From the NCBI GenBank assembly GCA_024654525.1, contig JANLHI010000022.1, positions 11,092 to 75,091 of the forward strand: DNA of 64,000 bases, written 5' to 3'. The notes beneath the pieces were generated by a model. It worked only from the letters and a program-made list of their open reading frames with translations, did no database searches and was not told where the DNA came from. This stretch comes from Patescibacteria group bacterium (GTDB taxonomy: Bacteria; Patescibacteria; Paceibacteria; UBA6257; 2-01-FULL-56-20). The position numbers were made by a program, and so were the translations under genes. Each line of letters starts with the position of its first letter. The stretch's first letter is position 1. Shown here in pieces: positions 34,040 to 42,866 of this stretch.

Positions 34040-34438
34040 CTACCTTTTCCATTCATCAATTTCCGGATGAAAATCTACCTGGTATTCCGGTATACCAAGA
34101 GAAACACCATATTGTTTTGCTGCATCATATTGATCCTTGCTATGTCGGTCTATGGTAAATATCTTGTTGCGAAAAATAATGTAATGCGTGGTCTCGTTTT
34201 TAAAATCCGCGTACCAGTTATGTTTTGCATCAAGCGTGCGCGATAATGACTCGGCAACTTCTTCTGCTTTTTCTGGAGAGATTTCCACCGTGTGCATTGT
34301 CCACGCTTCAACCCACGGCGTTTTATGTTTTTCCACCACCCGCTCTATTTTGGTACTCAAAATTACAACGTCTTTTAAAACATCTTTATTCTCCAGACTC
34401 TCTTCAATGATTACCCCTTTATAATCCATATTGTTCAT
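34040..34438 (-). CDS. Conserved hypothetical protein (CPR-type)
   Basis: 132-aa soluble protein with segments YKGVIIEESLENK, KHKTPWVEAWTMHTVEI and NWYADFKNETTHYIIFRNKIF. I associate this arrangement with a small uncharacterised family common in Patescibacteria, from memory only. No catalytic motif is visible. The second methionine (34429) is an equally good start. Confidence 0.65.
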   Translation of the reverse strand: MNNMDYKGVIIEESLENKDVLKDVVILSTKIERVVEKHKTPWVEAWTMHTVEISPEKAEEVAESLSRTLDAKHNWYADFKNETTHYIIFRNKIFTIDRHSKDQYDAAKQYGVSLGIPEYQVDFHPEIDEWKR

Positions 34439-34502
34439 TGATTTAAATATTTAAGAATTCCGATTTAAAACTATCATATCATGAATTTAATTGTGTATTG
34501 GT

Positions 34503-34540
34503 AAAAATAAAACAACCAATGGGCAAAACCACGGGTTGTT
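34503..34540 (-). terminator. Intrinsic terminator of the 103-aa orphan gene
   Basis: Leftward AACAACC, 16-nt loop, GGTTGTT, then TTATTTTTA. It follows the stop at 34574 by about 34 nt. Confidence 0.7.
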
Positions 34541-34573
34541 CTACTGTTTCCGCCCTTCAGGCGGGTAATGTTG

Positions 34574-34885
34574 TCACGCTGGCTGGAGCGCGCAAACCCC
34601 TGCGAGATCGCTCTCTTCAACCTCTCCTGCTTTCAGAAGGAGTTCGAATACTCTCTTGATATCCCCGTCACTCAGTTCGGCGCTAACAGAGTGCACTTCC
34701 ACTCTTTGAATAGCGTTGTCGAATTCCACCACGGCAATCACTATTTTTTCACCTACGAAAATCGATGGGGGGAATTGCCTCACCTTTATTCCCGAAGATG
34801 CCCCGCAAGTGAGGCGATCTCTCCATTCAATCGAATGTCGGGGATGAAACTCTCTTAACTTTTCCATAAACTCGTCGGAGTTCAT
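34574..34885 (-). CDS. Small orphan protein, 103 aa
   Basis: 103-aa acidic soluble protein opening MNSDEFMEKLREFHPRHSIE, with a probable beta-sheet middle (VGEKIVIAVVEFDN) and a helical C-terminus. No family recognised. It forms a single-gene unit with its own terminator, like the small genes at 42530 and 49249. A weak GCGAG precedes the ATG. Confidence 0.6.
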   Translation of the reverse strand: MNSDEFMEKLREFHPRHSIEWRDRLTCGASSGIKVRQFPPSIFVGEKIVIAVVEFDNAIQRVEVHSVSAELSDGDIKRVFELLLKAGEVEESDLAGVCALQPA

Positions 34886-34980
34886 ATTTATCTCGCTTTC
34901 TTATATTAAATTTTCAGCCCTTCTTCCCTATTTTAAATTCTACGCCAACCCTTCTTCCCCGCAAATCGGGATATCCACCG

Positions 34981-36336
34981 TTACCGACTCCGTCGAGAGT
35001 GACCACTGAATCCGGGACGAGGAGAAGAATTGCCGAAGCCACCTCGTGAGGGCGGGCGACGTCCGAAACTCGGACGAGGATATGGTGAAGAAGAAGTGGA
35101 GGAATAAGGACGAGCGCTGGTGCGACCATAGTTACTGCGTGGCGCAGAAGAAGAAAACCGCGGACTGCGATTTCCAAATCTTTGAAACGGTTCGCGTTCC
35201 GGCATCGTTTCTGCACGTGCGGGAGGAAGATCTTCGGGAAGTTTTGAAAGCGGGAGCGTCGAACGAATAAGACGCTCAATACTTCGCACACCTCCTTTTT
35301 CATTCGGCGTTGCAAATGATACTGCGTGTCCCACACCACCCATGCGTCCCGTGCGCCCGATGCGATGCACATAATCCTCCGCACTTGCGGGTAAATCATA
35401 GTTCACCACAAGCGCGATTCCCTTTACATCAATACCGCGTGCAGCGATATCCGTTGCTACAAGTATTCGATATCTCCCATTTTTAAATCCTTCAAGCGCT
35501 TCCTTCCGTTGCATAAGCGAACGATTCGAATGAATCTCGGCGGCACTATGCCCCAACACGCGCAACCCCGCCGCAATCCGTTTTGCGCTATATTTCATTC
35601 TCGCAAAAATCAAAGTTGAACCCTTTCCTTCCGCAAGAATTTTCTCAAGAAGGCGCGATTTATCCTGTCGTTGCACAAAGAAAACTTCCTGCGTCACTTT
35701 TTCTGCCGCAGTACCTTGCGGTGCGATCTCCACGCGCACGGGTAACTTCATATGCGCACGTGCAATACGCACTATGTCTTCCGGCATCGTTGCGGAAAAA
35801 AGCAATGTCTGTCGTGCATCGGGCGGGGGCAATACCGAAAGAATACGTTTCAATTGCGGAGCAAATCCCATGTCAAACATCCTATCCGCCTCGTCGAGTG
35901 TAAGAATCTTCACTCCGCTCAACGATACTGTTTTTTGCTCCAAGTGATCAATAATTCTCCCCGGCGTACCGATAACCACATGCGGGTTTCGGCGAAGCTG
36001 TTGTAATTGCCTTCCAATCGCTTCCCCCCCGATAAGCACCACAGATTTTATACCCAAAGGAACACCCACTTTCCCAAATGTTTCTTGTACTTGCAACGCC
36101 AATTCGCGCGTAGGTACCACAATAAGCCCCTTATCACCGCGAAGCGCCGCTTGTATCATTGGAATCGCAAATGCCAAGGTTTTTCCTGTTCCCGTTTGTG
36201 CAATACCCACCAAATCCTTTCCTTCGATCGAAGAAGGAATGGATCGTTCTTGAATAGGCGTAGGTGTAGTAAACCCCGATTTCTCAAGTATATCTAAAAT
36301 ATTCGGCGCAATGCCAAGACTCTGAAAGTTACTCAT
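34981..36336 (-). CDS. DEAD-box RNA helicase
   Basis: 451-aa RhlE/CsdA-type helicase. It has the Q motif (FTTPTPIQERSIP), Walker A AQTGTGKT (46-53), DEAD box in LTLDEADRMFD, SAT, and the C-terminal HRIGRTGR motif. The last ~80 residues are rich in Arg, Ser, Gly and Pro (RGGFGNSSPRPGFSGHSRRSR), a disordered RNA-binding tail common in cold-shock and ribosome-assembly helicases. Single gene; upstream lies a 38-bp palindrome and an ArsR-like regulator gene, both about 130-220 nt away. Confidence 0.95.
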   Translation of the reverse strand: MSNFQSLGIAPNILDILEKSGFTTPTPIQERSIPSSIEGKDLVGIAQTGTGKTLAFAIPMIQAALRGDKGLIVVPTRELALQVQETFGKVGVPLGIKSVVLIGGEAIGRQLQQLRRNPHVVIGTPGRIIDHLEQKTVSLSGVKILTLDEADRMFDMGFAPQLKRILSVLPPPDARQTLLFSATMPEDIVRIARAHMKLPVRVEIAPQGTAAEKVTQEVFFVQRQDKSRLLEKILAEGKGSTLIFARMKYSAKRIAAGLRVLGHSAAEIHSNRSLMQRKEALEGFKNGRYRILVATDIAARGIDVKGIALVVNYDLPASAEDYVHRIGRTGRMGGVGHAVSFATPNEKGGVRSIERLIRSTLPLSKLPEDLPPARAETMPEREPFQRFGNRSPRFSSSAPRSNYGRTSARPYSSTSSSPYPRPSFGRRPPSRGGFGNSSPRPGFSGHSRRSR

Positions 36337-36468
36337 GTGGGTACCCTACCACAGAAATGATGAAATACCTAATTTTTGTCAAAGTTTTTCTAAACTACGC
36401 ATTGTAAAATAAGAACAACCACCGCGCGTACGCAACTGCGATTGTCGTGAATATTTATAGAAACTGTC

Positions 36469-36506
36469 TTCATATTCAAGTATTTTGCAAAATACTTGAA
36501 TATGAA
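36469..36506. repeat. 38-bp perfect palindrome, downstream copy
   Basis: 19-nt half TTCATATTCAAGTATTTTG and its exact complement. It shares a 30-bp core with the palindrome at 36859-36896, while the outer four base pairs differ but still pair. It lies 50 nt past the stop of the ArsR-like gene and about 130 nt upstream of the DEAD-box helicase start; no T-tract. Confidence 0.85.
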
Positions 36507-36556
36507 ATATACCCCAATGTTGATCCTTAAAACTCCTACAGGGGATCACACAATAG

Positions 36557-36829
36557 TTATGTAAGCGAACGGCAAAAAGAGAACACCGCCTCCGCTCGAA
36601 GAGTAAGTTTGTGGCGCACGGTCGTACCTTCGTACCGCTTTATCACCAACCCCGCAATTGCAAGTTTTCGAATATGATCGGATGCATTCTGATAATTCAT
36701 ACGAAGCTCATCGGCAATCTCCTCCACGGAAAGCTCCGGCTTTTTCTTCAAAAGTTCGAATATTTCCAATCGTCGATGATTCGCAAATCCTTTAATAATT
36801 CGCTCAAGTCTTCGTGAAGTATTATTCAT
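36557..36829 (-). CDS. ArsR-like winged-helix regulator
   Basis: 90-aa protein with a single winged helix: FANHRRLEIFELLKKKPELS, VEEIADELRMNYQNASDHI (helix-turn-helix) and HKLTLRAEAVFSF (wing). No metal-binding cysteine cluster of classical ArsR sensors is present, so the ligand is open. The start at 36829 has AAGGGAG spaced 3-4 nt, clearly better than the ATG at 36862. One 38-bp palindrome lies in its promoter region and a second after its stop, suggesting autoregulation. Confidence 0.8.
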   Translation of the reverse strand: MNNTSRRLERIIKGFANHRRLEIFELLKKKPELSVEEIADELRMNYQNASDHIRKLAIAGLVIKRYEGTTVRHKLTLRAEAVFSFCRSLT

Positions 36830-36858
36830 ATCTCCCTTGCTATTATTACACACTGACT

Positions 36859-36896
36859 CCACTATTCAAGTATTTTGCAAAATACTTGAATAGTGG
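36859..36896. repeat. 38-bp perfect palindrome, promoter copy
   Basis: 19-nt half CCACTATTCAAGTATTTTG and its exact complement. It ends about 30 nt before the ArsR-like start and overlaps the expected -35 zone of that gene. It is also 23-38 nt from the -35 box of the divergent DUF5654 gene, so it could control both directions. Confidence 0.85.
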
Positions 36897-36918
36897 GATG
36901 CGATTTCTTTTTTATTTT

Positions 36919-36948
36919 TTGAGAAAACAATGAAGTTTGGTGTATAGT
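36919..36948 (+). promoter_or_regulatory. Promoter of the DUF5654 gene
   Basis: TTGAGA (36919-36924), 18-nt spacer, TATAGT (36943-36948). The predicted start coincides with the A of ATG 36955: a leaderless mRNA. Confidence 0.65.
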
Positions 36949-36954
36949 AAGACC

Positions 36955-37221
36955 ATGCAAAAAGAAAAAATATTAGAGGAGCTAAACGAGGCAAAACAAA
37001 GCATTTTAAAACGCATGACTACCTATATCGGGGCGGGATTCGGACTCGTTGTCGGTCTTGCGTGGAACGATGCGATTGCAGTCCTTATCCGTACAATTTT
37101 TCCCGATGCAACCGGCACAATTATCGCAAAGTTTATTTATGCGTTTCTTCTTACCGTCATTGTCGGTATGGTACTGTATTCCATGGAAAAGATTTTAAAC
37201 AAAACCGACGGTAAAAAATAA
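36955..37221 (+). CDS. DUF5654-like small membrane protein
   Basis: 88-aa protein with a helical cytosolic N-terminus (EKILEELNEAKQSILKRM) and two membrane helices (YIGAGFGLVVGLAWNDAIAV and FIYAFLLTVIVGMVLYSME). The GLAWNDAI motif recalls the DUF5654 family of archaea and CPR, of unknown function. It lies 10 nt before the exonuclease gene and likely shares its transcript. Confidence 0.65.
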   Translation: MQKEKILEELNEAKQSILKRMTTYIGAGFGLVVGLAWNDAIAVLIRTIFPDATGTIIAKFIYAFLLTVIVGMVLYSMEKILNKTDGKK

Positions 37222-37231
37222 TATATTCTTT

Positions 37232-37927
37232 ATGAAACATAATCTGCTTTTTCTCGACACGGAAACCACCGGCATGGAAAACGGAAGGGTGGTACAGCTT
37301 GCGTATAAAAAAGAGGGTGATGCGGATACATTTGTAGCATACTACAAACCGCCAATACCGATTGAAATTGAAGCAATGGTGGTGCACCACATCACCGAAA
37401 AGCATGTTGCGGATAAACCGGCATTCGCAACGTCGGAAACACGCGCCACTCTCTCCGAACTGCTTACGGATTCCATCTTGGTCGCGCACAATGCCAAATT
37501 CGATATCGGAATACTCGCGAACGAAGGAGTTTCTACGCAACATTCCATTTGTACATTGAAGGTCGCGCAAACAATGTATGACTATCCTATGTATAAACTG
37601 CAATACCTGCGTTACCTGTGGGGAATCGATATCGCTGAAGCGCTTGCCCACGATGCACGGGGAGATGTTGCCGTTCTTGAAAAAGCATTTGAACACATGG
37701 CAACCGAGTACGCCGCATCGCACAACCTTACCGCCGAAGAAACCATAGAGGCGTTTGTGGAGATAACACGGAATCCGATACTCCTTAGACGGGCGAGCTT
37801 CGGAAAATATGTCGGAAAAACATTTGAGGAAATAAAAAAAATTGATCGGGACTATCTCCGATGGATGGGAACGCTCAAAGACAAAGATGAGGATTTTCTC
37901 TATACCGTACAACACCACCTCTCCTGA
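37232..37927 (+). CDS. DnaQ-type 3'-5' exonuclease with ExoX-like C-terminus
   Basis: 231-aa DEDD exonuclease. ExoI DTETTG is at residues 9-14, a second Asp in LVAHNAKFDIGIL, and the third acidic motif in AHDARGDVAVLEKAF (DEDDh, with the histidine in LAHDA). After the nuclease domain comes FGKYVGKTFEEIKKIDRDYL, the short ExoX-like C-terminal module found in repair exonucleases. It is convergent with the UvrD-like gene with a single base between the stop codons. A proofreading or repair role is likely. Confidence 0.9.
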   Translation: MKHNLLFLDTETTGMENGRVVQLAYKKEGDADTFVAYYKPPIPIEIEAMVVHHITEKHVADKPAFATSETRATLSELLTDSILVAHNAKFDIGILANEGVSTQHSICTLKVAQTMYDYPMYKLQYLRYLWGIDIAEALAHDARGDVAVLEKAFEHMATEYAASHNLTAEETIEAFVEITRNPILLRRASFGKYVGKTFEEIKKIDRDYLRWMGTLKDKDEDFLYTVQHHLS

Positions 37928-37928
37928 A

Positions 37929-40910
37929 TCATTGCATTCCCCTTCTCAATTCACAATATTTACACTTCGCATCGTCGCAACAACGATCCCAAAACGAAAG
38001 ACTTCGTATCTCGTTCGCCACGGAAACAATCAACGCCTCCAGCTCCTTCACTTCTCCGGAAACGACAGTAAATTCTTCCTGATGGAATTTTCCGCGTTCG
38101 TCGGGCTCTATAAATTGAATAACGCCGGACGTCATATCGTATTTCCCCTCTTTTTCCAAAAGAAGCTTATAGAACACAAGCTGACGTTTATAGTCACCGG
38201 TGCTTGATTTGGTATTTCCTTCAATCTCGTTTCTGGTCTTCGGTTTTCCGGTTTTATAATCGATAATGCGTGCGTGCGCATCTCCCGAAAATTCAATCCG
38301 GTCAATTTTTCCGTTTACAGGGATGACATCCCCAACAGTAACACCGCTTATTTTCACTTCGTTCGCGGCATGCGGAGACCACTCCGCATGATATTCGTCA
38401 TAATATGCGGCAAGCGCTTTCTTTCCTTTCTCGCAAGCTTCCTTGTATTCGCTCTCCTCAATCGGCTCGCGCGCCATAGCTTCTTCAAAACGCGCAATAA
38501 GATATGCCTTCCCTTTATTTTCTTTCGCTGTCAATGCATCAAAATAATTTTTGAGCGCCGCGTGAATCGCGTTACCGAATGAGAGGTGTTTATTGGGAGA
38601 TTCCGGAATACGTATCAAATTTCGATAAAAATATTTCCACGGACATGAAAGGTAATTGTTAAGCGCAGTAACCGATACTCCTTTTTCCTCAAAAAGTGCG
38701 CTTAAAAAATCTTTATCTTTCAATTCCGGCGTTTTTGCGGATATGGGCGCAAACATCATTTCGCGATGCGCGGAAAATTTCCGCTCGTACAAATCCGCGT
38801 CGTAGGGTACTAACACATCTTCTTTCAATTCCGCGATGAATTTTGAAGGTAATTGCTCTTTTCCGTCATGGTCCGTTTTCGCAAGCGTTACAAAAAGTTC
38901 TTTCTTCGCACGCGTAAGCGCGACGTAAAATACATTCCGCTCATCTTCATCATCTTCTTCAAGAATATTTTCCACGGATTCAAGTACGCGATAAATCTTC
39001 CTCGGTAACTTGATATGCTCGCGGTGGAATCGCGAACCCCATTTGCGGTCAATCGCATTCATAACAAACACTCGATCAAACTCCTGTCCTTTTGCACGAT
39101 GCGCGGTCATAAGCCGAACTCTCCCCACAAGCCGTAATGTCTCCGCGCTTTTTACCGCAATGCCATGGTTGCTCATTATATCAAGATACTCAAAGAAATC
39201 GTTCAACGTATAGCTCTTCTGCCGTGCAATAAATGATTTAAGAATATCAAAAAGGGCATGGAGTTTTGCGATTTTCTCCGTCGTGGACGGGTGATTCACT
39301 ATCGCGTTCAAAAACCCCGAATCATGCACAATCATCTCGAATGATTCTCCCGCACCTTTATTCTTCGAAACCTTTTTCCATGCGGAAAGTTTCTCAAACA
39401 GAGTAAGACATGCGTCTTTCGACTCTATATTCGCCAAACCCAGCATCTCCGCCGAACGCAACACATCATATACCTTCTTTCGATTCTTCCCCGCAAAAGA
39501 AAATAATTTATACACATCAAGTGGCGGAATACCCAAAAAATCAACGTGAAGCATTTCTACAAGCGCAACATCGTTTCCAAAGTGTTGTACGGCGCGTAAT
39601 ATGCGGATAAGTTTTTTTATCTCTTCGTCTCCCAACACATCCTGATCGGATTCGATATTGAAAGGAACTTTTTCTCTCTCTAACATACGTACAAGCGGAA
39701 TAACATCTTTATTATCCCGATAGATCACCGCAATATCCTTTGGATCCTCTTTCTCGTCAATTAATTCCTTTATTGTTCGGGCAATAAAATAGTATTCAAC
39801 GTCGGGAGAAGATAACGCAACCACATGCGCGGGTACTTCGGGATGTCCCGCATTTGCAGTAAGTGCCACTTCACGCGGAGAAACCATGTGCGCCGCATTC
39901 AAGATCGCCTGCGTGGAGCGGTAATTATTACGAAGAGAAATAAGCGCCACGTCGCGATATTTCTTTTTGAAATAATGAAAGTTTTCCAAAGACGCCCCCT
40001 GAAAACGAAAAATCGCCTGCTTTTCGTCCCCCACTACAAATAAATTGGGACGGTCGCTCCCGCCTGCCATAAGCTCAATTATTTTATTCTGCCCGTCATT
40101 CGTATCCTGATGCTCGTCCACAAGGAAAAAATCATACGTATCGCGAAGAACTCGGAGCATGTCTTCGTTTTCTTCAAGCGCGTGCGACACGAACATAATC
40201 ATGTCGCTATAGTCGTACTGTTTTGCACTGCGAAGTGCCTGCTGATATTTCTCATACATTGTCGCCAACTCTTCATTTCGCTCGACGTGTTTTGCAGGCG
40301 ACAAATATTTCGTTTTCATTTTCCCCTCGTATTTTCCAGATTGATTGATCAAATCCGGATTCGCATAAAAACTCTTCTTCTCATCGGCGGCTATTTTTTT
40401 AAAACCATCCGGGTCTATTCCCTGACGCTTCAGCTCGCTGATAGCGCTCATGATGTTGCGAAGATAATAATAACGATCCCCAAACGGACGCAGCTCCTTA
40501 AGTGGCAACGTGTCGATAAGGTGGCGAAGAATAGTTATCTGATCAATCTCCGTAATATTCGAAGCCCCGATGATGTGCGGAAAGTAATCGGGATAATCAC
40601 GGATAATACGGTTTGCAAAACCGTGGAACGTTGAAATCTCAACACGATACGAGTTCTTCCCAACAAGCTCCGAAAGTCTTCTGCGCATCGAAATCGCGCC
40701 GGACTCCGTAAAAGTAAGCGCCAAAATTTTCTCCGGAGGCGTTTCCGTTTTCTCCAAGATATTCGCGATACGCATGGTAAGTACCTCGGTCTTTCCGGTA
40801 CCCGGCCCCGCGATTACCATCACCGGCCCCTCAATACTATCAACCGCTTCCCGCTGTTCTTTATTCAGCTCCTTATAACGGTCGATAAAGTTTTCTGTTA
40901 CATATGTCAT
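37929..40910 (-). CDS. UvrD/AddA-like helicase fused to a Cas4/AddB-like nuclease
   Basis: 993-aa SF1A helicase. Walker A AGPGTGKT is at residues 34-41, DEHQDTN is the DExx box, and MTAHRAKGQEFDRVFV and VALTRAKKEL are motifs V and VI. The C-terminal ~230 residues form a PD-(D/E)XK nuclease (RIIDYKTGKPK is the catalytic Asp/Lys segment). Cysteines in SCPWKYFYRNL and in the last 15 residues (CCDDAKCKYC) form the four-Cys iron-sulfur pattern of AddB/Cas4-type nucleases. It probably processes double-strand breaks as a single-chain AddAB/RecBCD substitute. Confidence 0.92.
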   Translation of the reverse strand: MTYVTENFIDRYKELNKEQREAVDSIEGPVMVIAGPGTGKTEVLTMRIANILEKTETPPEKILALTFTESGAISMRRRLSELVGKNSYRVEISTFHGFANRIIRDYPDYFPHIIGASNITEIDQITILRHLIDTLPLKELRPFGDRYYYLRNIMSAISELKRQGIDPDGFKKIAADEKKSFYANPDLINQSGKYEGKMKTKYLSPAKHVERNEELATMYEKYQQALRSAKQYDYSDMIMFVSHALEENEDMLRVLRDTYDFFLVDEHQDTNDGQNKIIELMAGGSDRPNLFVVGDEKQAIFRFQGASLENFHYFKKKYRDVALISLRNNYRSTQAILNAAHMVSPREVALTANAGHPEVPAHVVALSSPDVEYYFIARTIKELIDEKEDPKDIAVIYRDNKDVIPLVRMLEREKVPFNIESDQDVLGDEEIKKLIRILRAVQHFGNDVALVEMLHVDFLGIPPLDVYKLFSFAGKNRKKVYDVLRSAEMLGLANIESKDACLTLFEKLSAWKKVSKNKGAGESFEMIVHDSGFLNAIVNHPSTTEKIAKLHALFDILKSFIARQKSYTLNDFFEYLDIMSNHGIAVKSAETLRLVGRVRLMTAHRAKGQEFDRVFVMNAIDRKWGSRFHREHIKLPRKIYRVLESVENILEEDDEDERNVFYVALTRAKKELFVTLAKTDHDGKEQLPSKFIAELKEDVLVPYDADLYERKFSAHREMMFAPISAKTPELKDKDFLSALFEEKGVSVTALNNYLSCPWKYFYRNLIRIPESPNKHLSFGNAIHAALKNYFDALTAKENKGKAYLIARFEEAMAREPIEESEYKEACEKGKKALAAYYDEYHAEWSPHAANEVKISGVTVGDVIPVNGKIDRIEFSGDAHARIIDYKTGKPKTRNEIEGNTKSSTGDYKRQLVFYKLLLEKEGKYDMTSGVIQFIEPDERGKFHQEEFTVVSGEVKELEALIVSVANEIRSLSFWDRCCDDAKCKYCELRRGMQ

Positions 40911-41033
40911 ATAAAATATATCCCTGTCGCCTGCGGTTACTTTCGCCTTTTCCCCCAGTATACCACTATGACACGTGATGCCGATGTTCTCTCATACTCC
41001 AATGAAACCGACATTATTTTGAAATATTTTTCT

Positions 41034-41063
41034 TATTCTCCTATTCGCGCGAATCAGAGAATA
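41034..41063. repeat. Imperfect palindrome, TATTCTC family
   Basis: TATTCTC, two mismatches, ATTCGC|GCGAAT, two mismatches, GAGAATA. It lies about 120 nt upstream of the UvrD-like start. The outer and inner segments match the palindrome at 47735-47766. Confidence 0.6.
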
Positions 41064-41103
41064 CACACAACAAAGCTATGAAGATGACTAGCGTATAAAA
41101 AAA

Positions 41104-41670
41104 TCAACCGCCGGATTGCCAACGGTAAATGAATTCTGGCTGATAGATAAAGTTTGTGATGTTGAGTGTCAGGTTGTCATGAATCACATATCCGGTAAAC
41201 ACTTCAAACGCCAGTGCGAGAGTAACGGTGAACCATATCGGCACACGGAATGCCATGAAAAATCCAAGCATCATGGAAAATGTGTCGAGTACCGAGTTGA
41301 TAATGCTGTCTCCCGAATACCCTTGTGCTAACGCCTGTTCGCGATACGCGTTGATTACCCATGGCGTGTTTTCCGCAATCTCCCATCCGATTTCGATTCC
41401 CATCGCGACAAGAAGGCGTGTCGCCATCGGCATTCGTGGAAAAAGCCAACGAAGTAATGCATAGAAAAGGAATCCGTGAATGATATGCGAAAACGTGTAC
41501 CAGTCAAAAAGTTGCTGGGACATCTCCGATGACAACGCTTCGCTTACCCAAAATTGTATATTTCCGCTCGCAGAGATGAGCGGCTGTCCGAGGAGTGTCA
41601 ACACCCCCGCCTGCAGGGTTACCAGTCCGAGAGCGATAATAGCGACGTGTAGTACGGTGACTTTTTTCAT
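41104..41670 (-). CDS. UPF0314/DUF2585-like membrane protein
   Basis: 188-aa protein with five hydrophobic helices. The segment SQQLFDWYTFSHIIHGFLFY and the following IEIGWEIAENTPWVI match the UPF0314 (DUF2585) family, known to me mainly from Alphaproteobacteria. The conserved His and Glu residues are buried near helix ends, suggesting an intramembrane or metal-binding role, but none is established. It lies 15 nt after truB and may share its transcript. Confidence 0.8.
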   Translation of the reverse strand: MKKVTVLHVAIIALGLVTLQAGVLTLLGQPLISASGNIQFWVSEALSSEMSQQLFDWYTFSHIIHGFLFYALLRWLFPRMPMATRLLVAMGIEIGWEIAENTPWVINAYREQALAQGYSGDSIINSVLDTFSMMLGFFMAFRVPIWFTVTLALAFEVFTGYVIHDNLTLNITNFIYQPEFIYRWQSGG

Positions 41671-41685
41671 ACTGAATTCAGTATA

Positions 41686-42414
41686 TCAGATATCTTTCCT
41701 ATCCTCGGAAATACAAATTTTTGTTCGCTTGAGTTTTAAAAGTATCGCCGGAAAATCGAATTGCTCCGTAAACGCACGGATATAGGCGCCAGAGGAAACG
41801 CGAAAGCGGACTGTGAATATCTGCATGTTTGCGGTATGTTTCTCGAAATATGTTTTCCAACCAGCAAGGATTTTTTCCTGCCGAAAATCTCCATGTATCT
41901 TCCCAATCGAATCTTTTATGTATTCTACCACCTCTTTCGCCTGCACCGTTTCTCTACCAATAAGAATCGCTTCTTTTATTTCCACCGGAAGCATCGGTCG
42001 GACAATGCCCATGTTTCCATTCTTGTAATGATCAAAAAGTTTAACGCCATCAACCGTGTGTCCCGAAAACCACGGATATGTTTGTTCGCGAAGCGCACGG
42101 ATTTTTTCGAGTGATGCAGTAATGCGTTCCTTGGAAACGGCACTCTCGCCTTCGTGATCGATAATTCCAAGCGCGTCGTATGTGTCTGTCGCCACACCTA
42201 TCAGAAATGTGGCGACGTATTCCTTATCGCACGAAAGAAAATCCTCGCGATGATTATTCTCGTCCCCCACCAGCACCAGCATTTCTCCCTCCGCCATCGG
42301 ATCAAGCCGCCCGGCGTATGAGAGTACCTCATCTTTCATCTCCGGTTTTTCGATACGCACGCGCTCAAGTGTTTCAAGAGGCGTTTCCCCAACGCGTTTT
42401 GAGATGAGAATCAT
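41686..42414 (-). CDS. truB: tRNA pseudouridine-55 synthase (short TruB)
   Basis: 242-aa TruB-type pseudouridine synthase. The catalytic Asp is D38 in YAGRLDPMAEG, followed by KEYVATFLIGVATDTYDALG and the PWFSGHTVDGVKLFDH segment of the family. It modifies U55 in the T-loop of tRNAs. It lacks a C-terminal PUA domain, and its GALDP-type motif is GRLDP. It precedes the UPF0314-like gene by 15 nt. Confidence 0.9.
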   Translation of the reverse strand: MILISKRVGETPLETLERVRIEKPEMKDEVLSYAGRLDPMAEGEMLVLVGDENNHREDFLSCDKEYVATFLIGVATDTYDALGIIDHEGESAVSKERITASLEKIRALREQTYPWFSGHTVDGVKLFDHYKNGNMGIVRPMLPVEIKEAILIGRETVQAKEVVEYIKDSIGKIHGDFRQEKILAGWKTYFEKHTANMQIFTVRFRVSSGAYIRAFTEQFDFPAILLKLKRTKICISEDRKDI

Positions 42415-42473
42415 GTGCGTATTCTATCCTCTTTATCTTCCTTATTCAAAATTTATCCTTCACTACTATTTAT

Positions 42474-42516
42474 AAAAAATCAGCCGAGGTGCGTTTTAAA
42501 GCACTCGGCGATTTTT
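42474..42516. terminator. Bidirectional terminator between truB and the 83-aa gene
   Basis: Stem GCCGAG-(G)-TGC/GCA-CTCGGC with an 8-nt loop, extended by AAATC/GATTT, A-tract to the left and T-tract to the right. It ends the 83-aa gene (leftward). Confidence 0.8.
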
Positions 42517-42529
42517 AGATTTGGAGGAT

Positions 42530-42781
42530 TTACCCCCTTGTTATCTCTTTGATAGCCCCTTCTCTGTGAGCAGAAAGGAACTCTTTGAATGAAATGTACT
42601 CCTTTTTCGGAATATTTCCTCCACCACGACTCACCATTGTTTTGATGGAGCCCCCTCCCTCAAGTTCGGGGTGCACATTCATTTCTATGACCCTTCTTTG
42701 TGTCCCACTACGGGAGATAATAACATCCCCCCTTCTGAGAAGTCGCAAAACTTCATCCACCATATCTTCTCTGTTTTTCAT
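42530..42781 (-). CDS. Small orphan protein, 83 aa, strong promoter
   Basis: 83-aa protein opening MKNREDMVDEVLRLLRRGDV, with a predicted beta segment (RRVIEMNVHPE) and a Gly-rich turn (SRGGGNIPKKEYISFKEF). I do not recognise it. It is a one-gene unit with the best promoter of the window, a 22-bp operator-like palindrome and its own terminator, so it is probably abundant or tightly regulated. A weak AGAAAG lies about 8 nt before the ATG. Confidence 0.65.
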   Translation of the reverse strand: MKNREDMVDEVLRLLRRGDVIISRSGTQRRVIEMNVHPELEGGGSIKTMVSRGGGNIPKKEYISFKEFLSAHREGAIKEITRG

Positions 42782-42837
42782 ATCATTTCTTTCTTATTTT
42801 GATTTTTCAATACCGTATAAAACACATCCGGTGATTT

Positions 42838-42866
42838 ATTATAGCATTAAAATGCTATAATGTCAA
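42838..42866 (-). promoter_or_regulatory. Consensus promoter with a palindromic operator
   Basis: Leftward TTGACA (42861-42866), 17-nt spacer, TATAAT (42838-42843): a perfect sigma70 consensus. The perfect dyad TTATAGCATT-2-AATGCTATAA (42839-42860) fills the spacer and most of the -10 box, the classic site for a repressor that blocks polymerase. Confidence 0.8.

Noticed and set aside
34914..35399. 161-codon leftward frame overlapping the helicase 3' end
   Set aside because: Shadow of the Arg/Ser/Gly-rich tail region of the DEAD-box helicase in another frame, without its own start signals.
36469..36896. CRISPR-like repeats
   Set aside because: Only two copies 390 nt apart with a gene between; they are perfect palindromes, not spaced repeats. 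No array was seen anywhere in the window.
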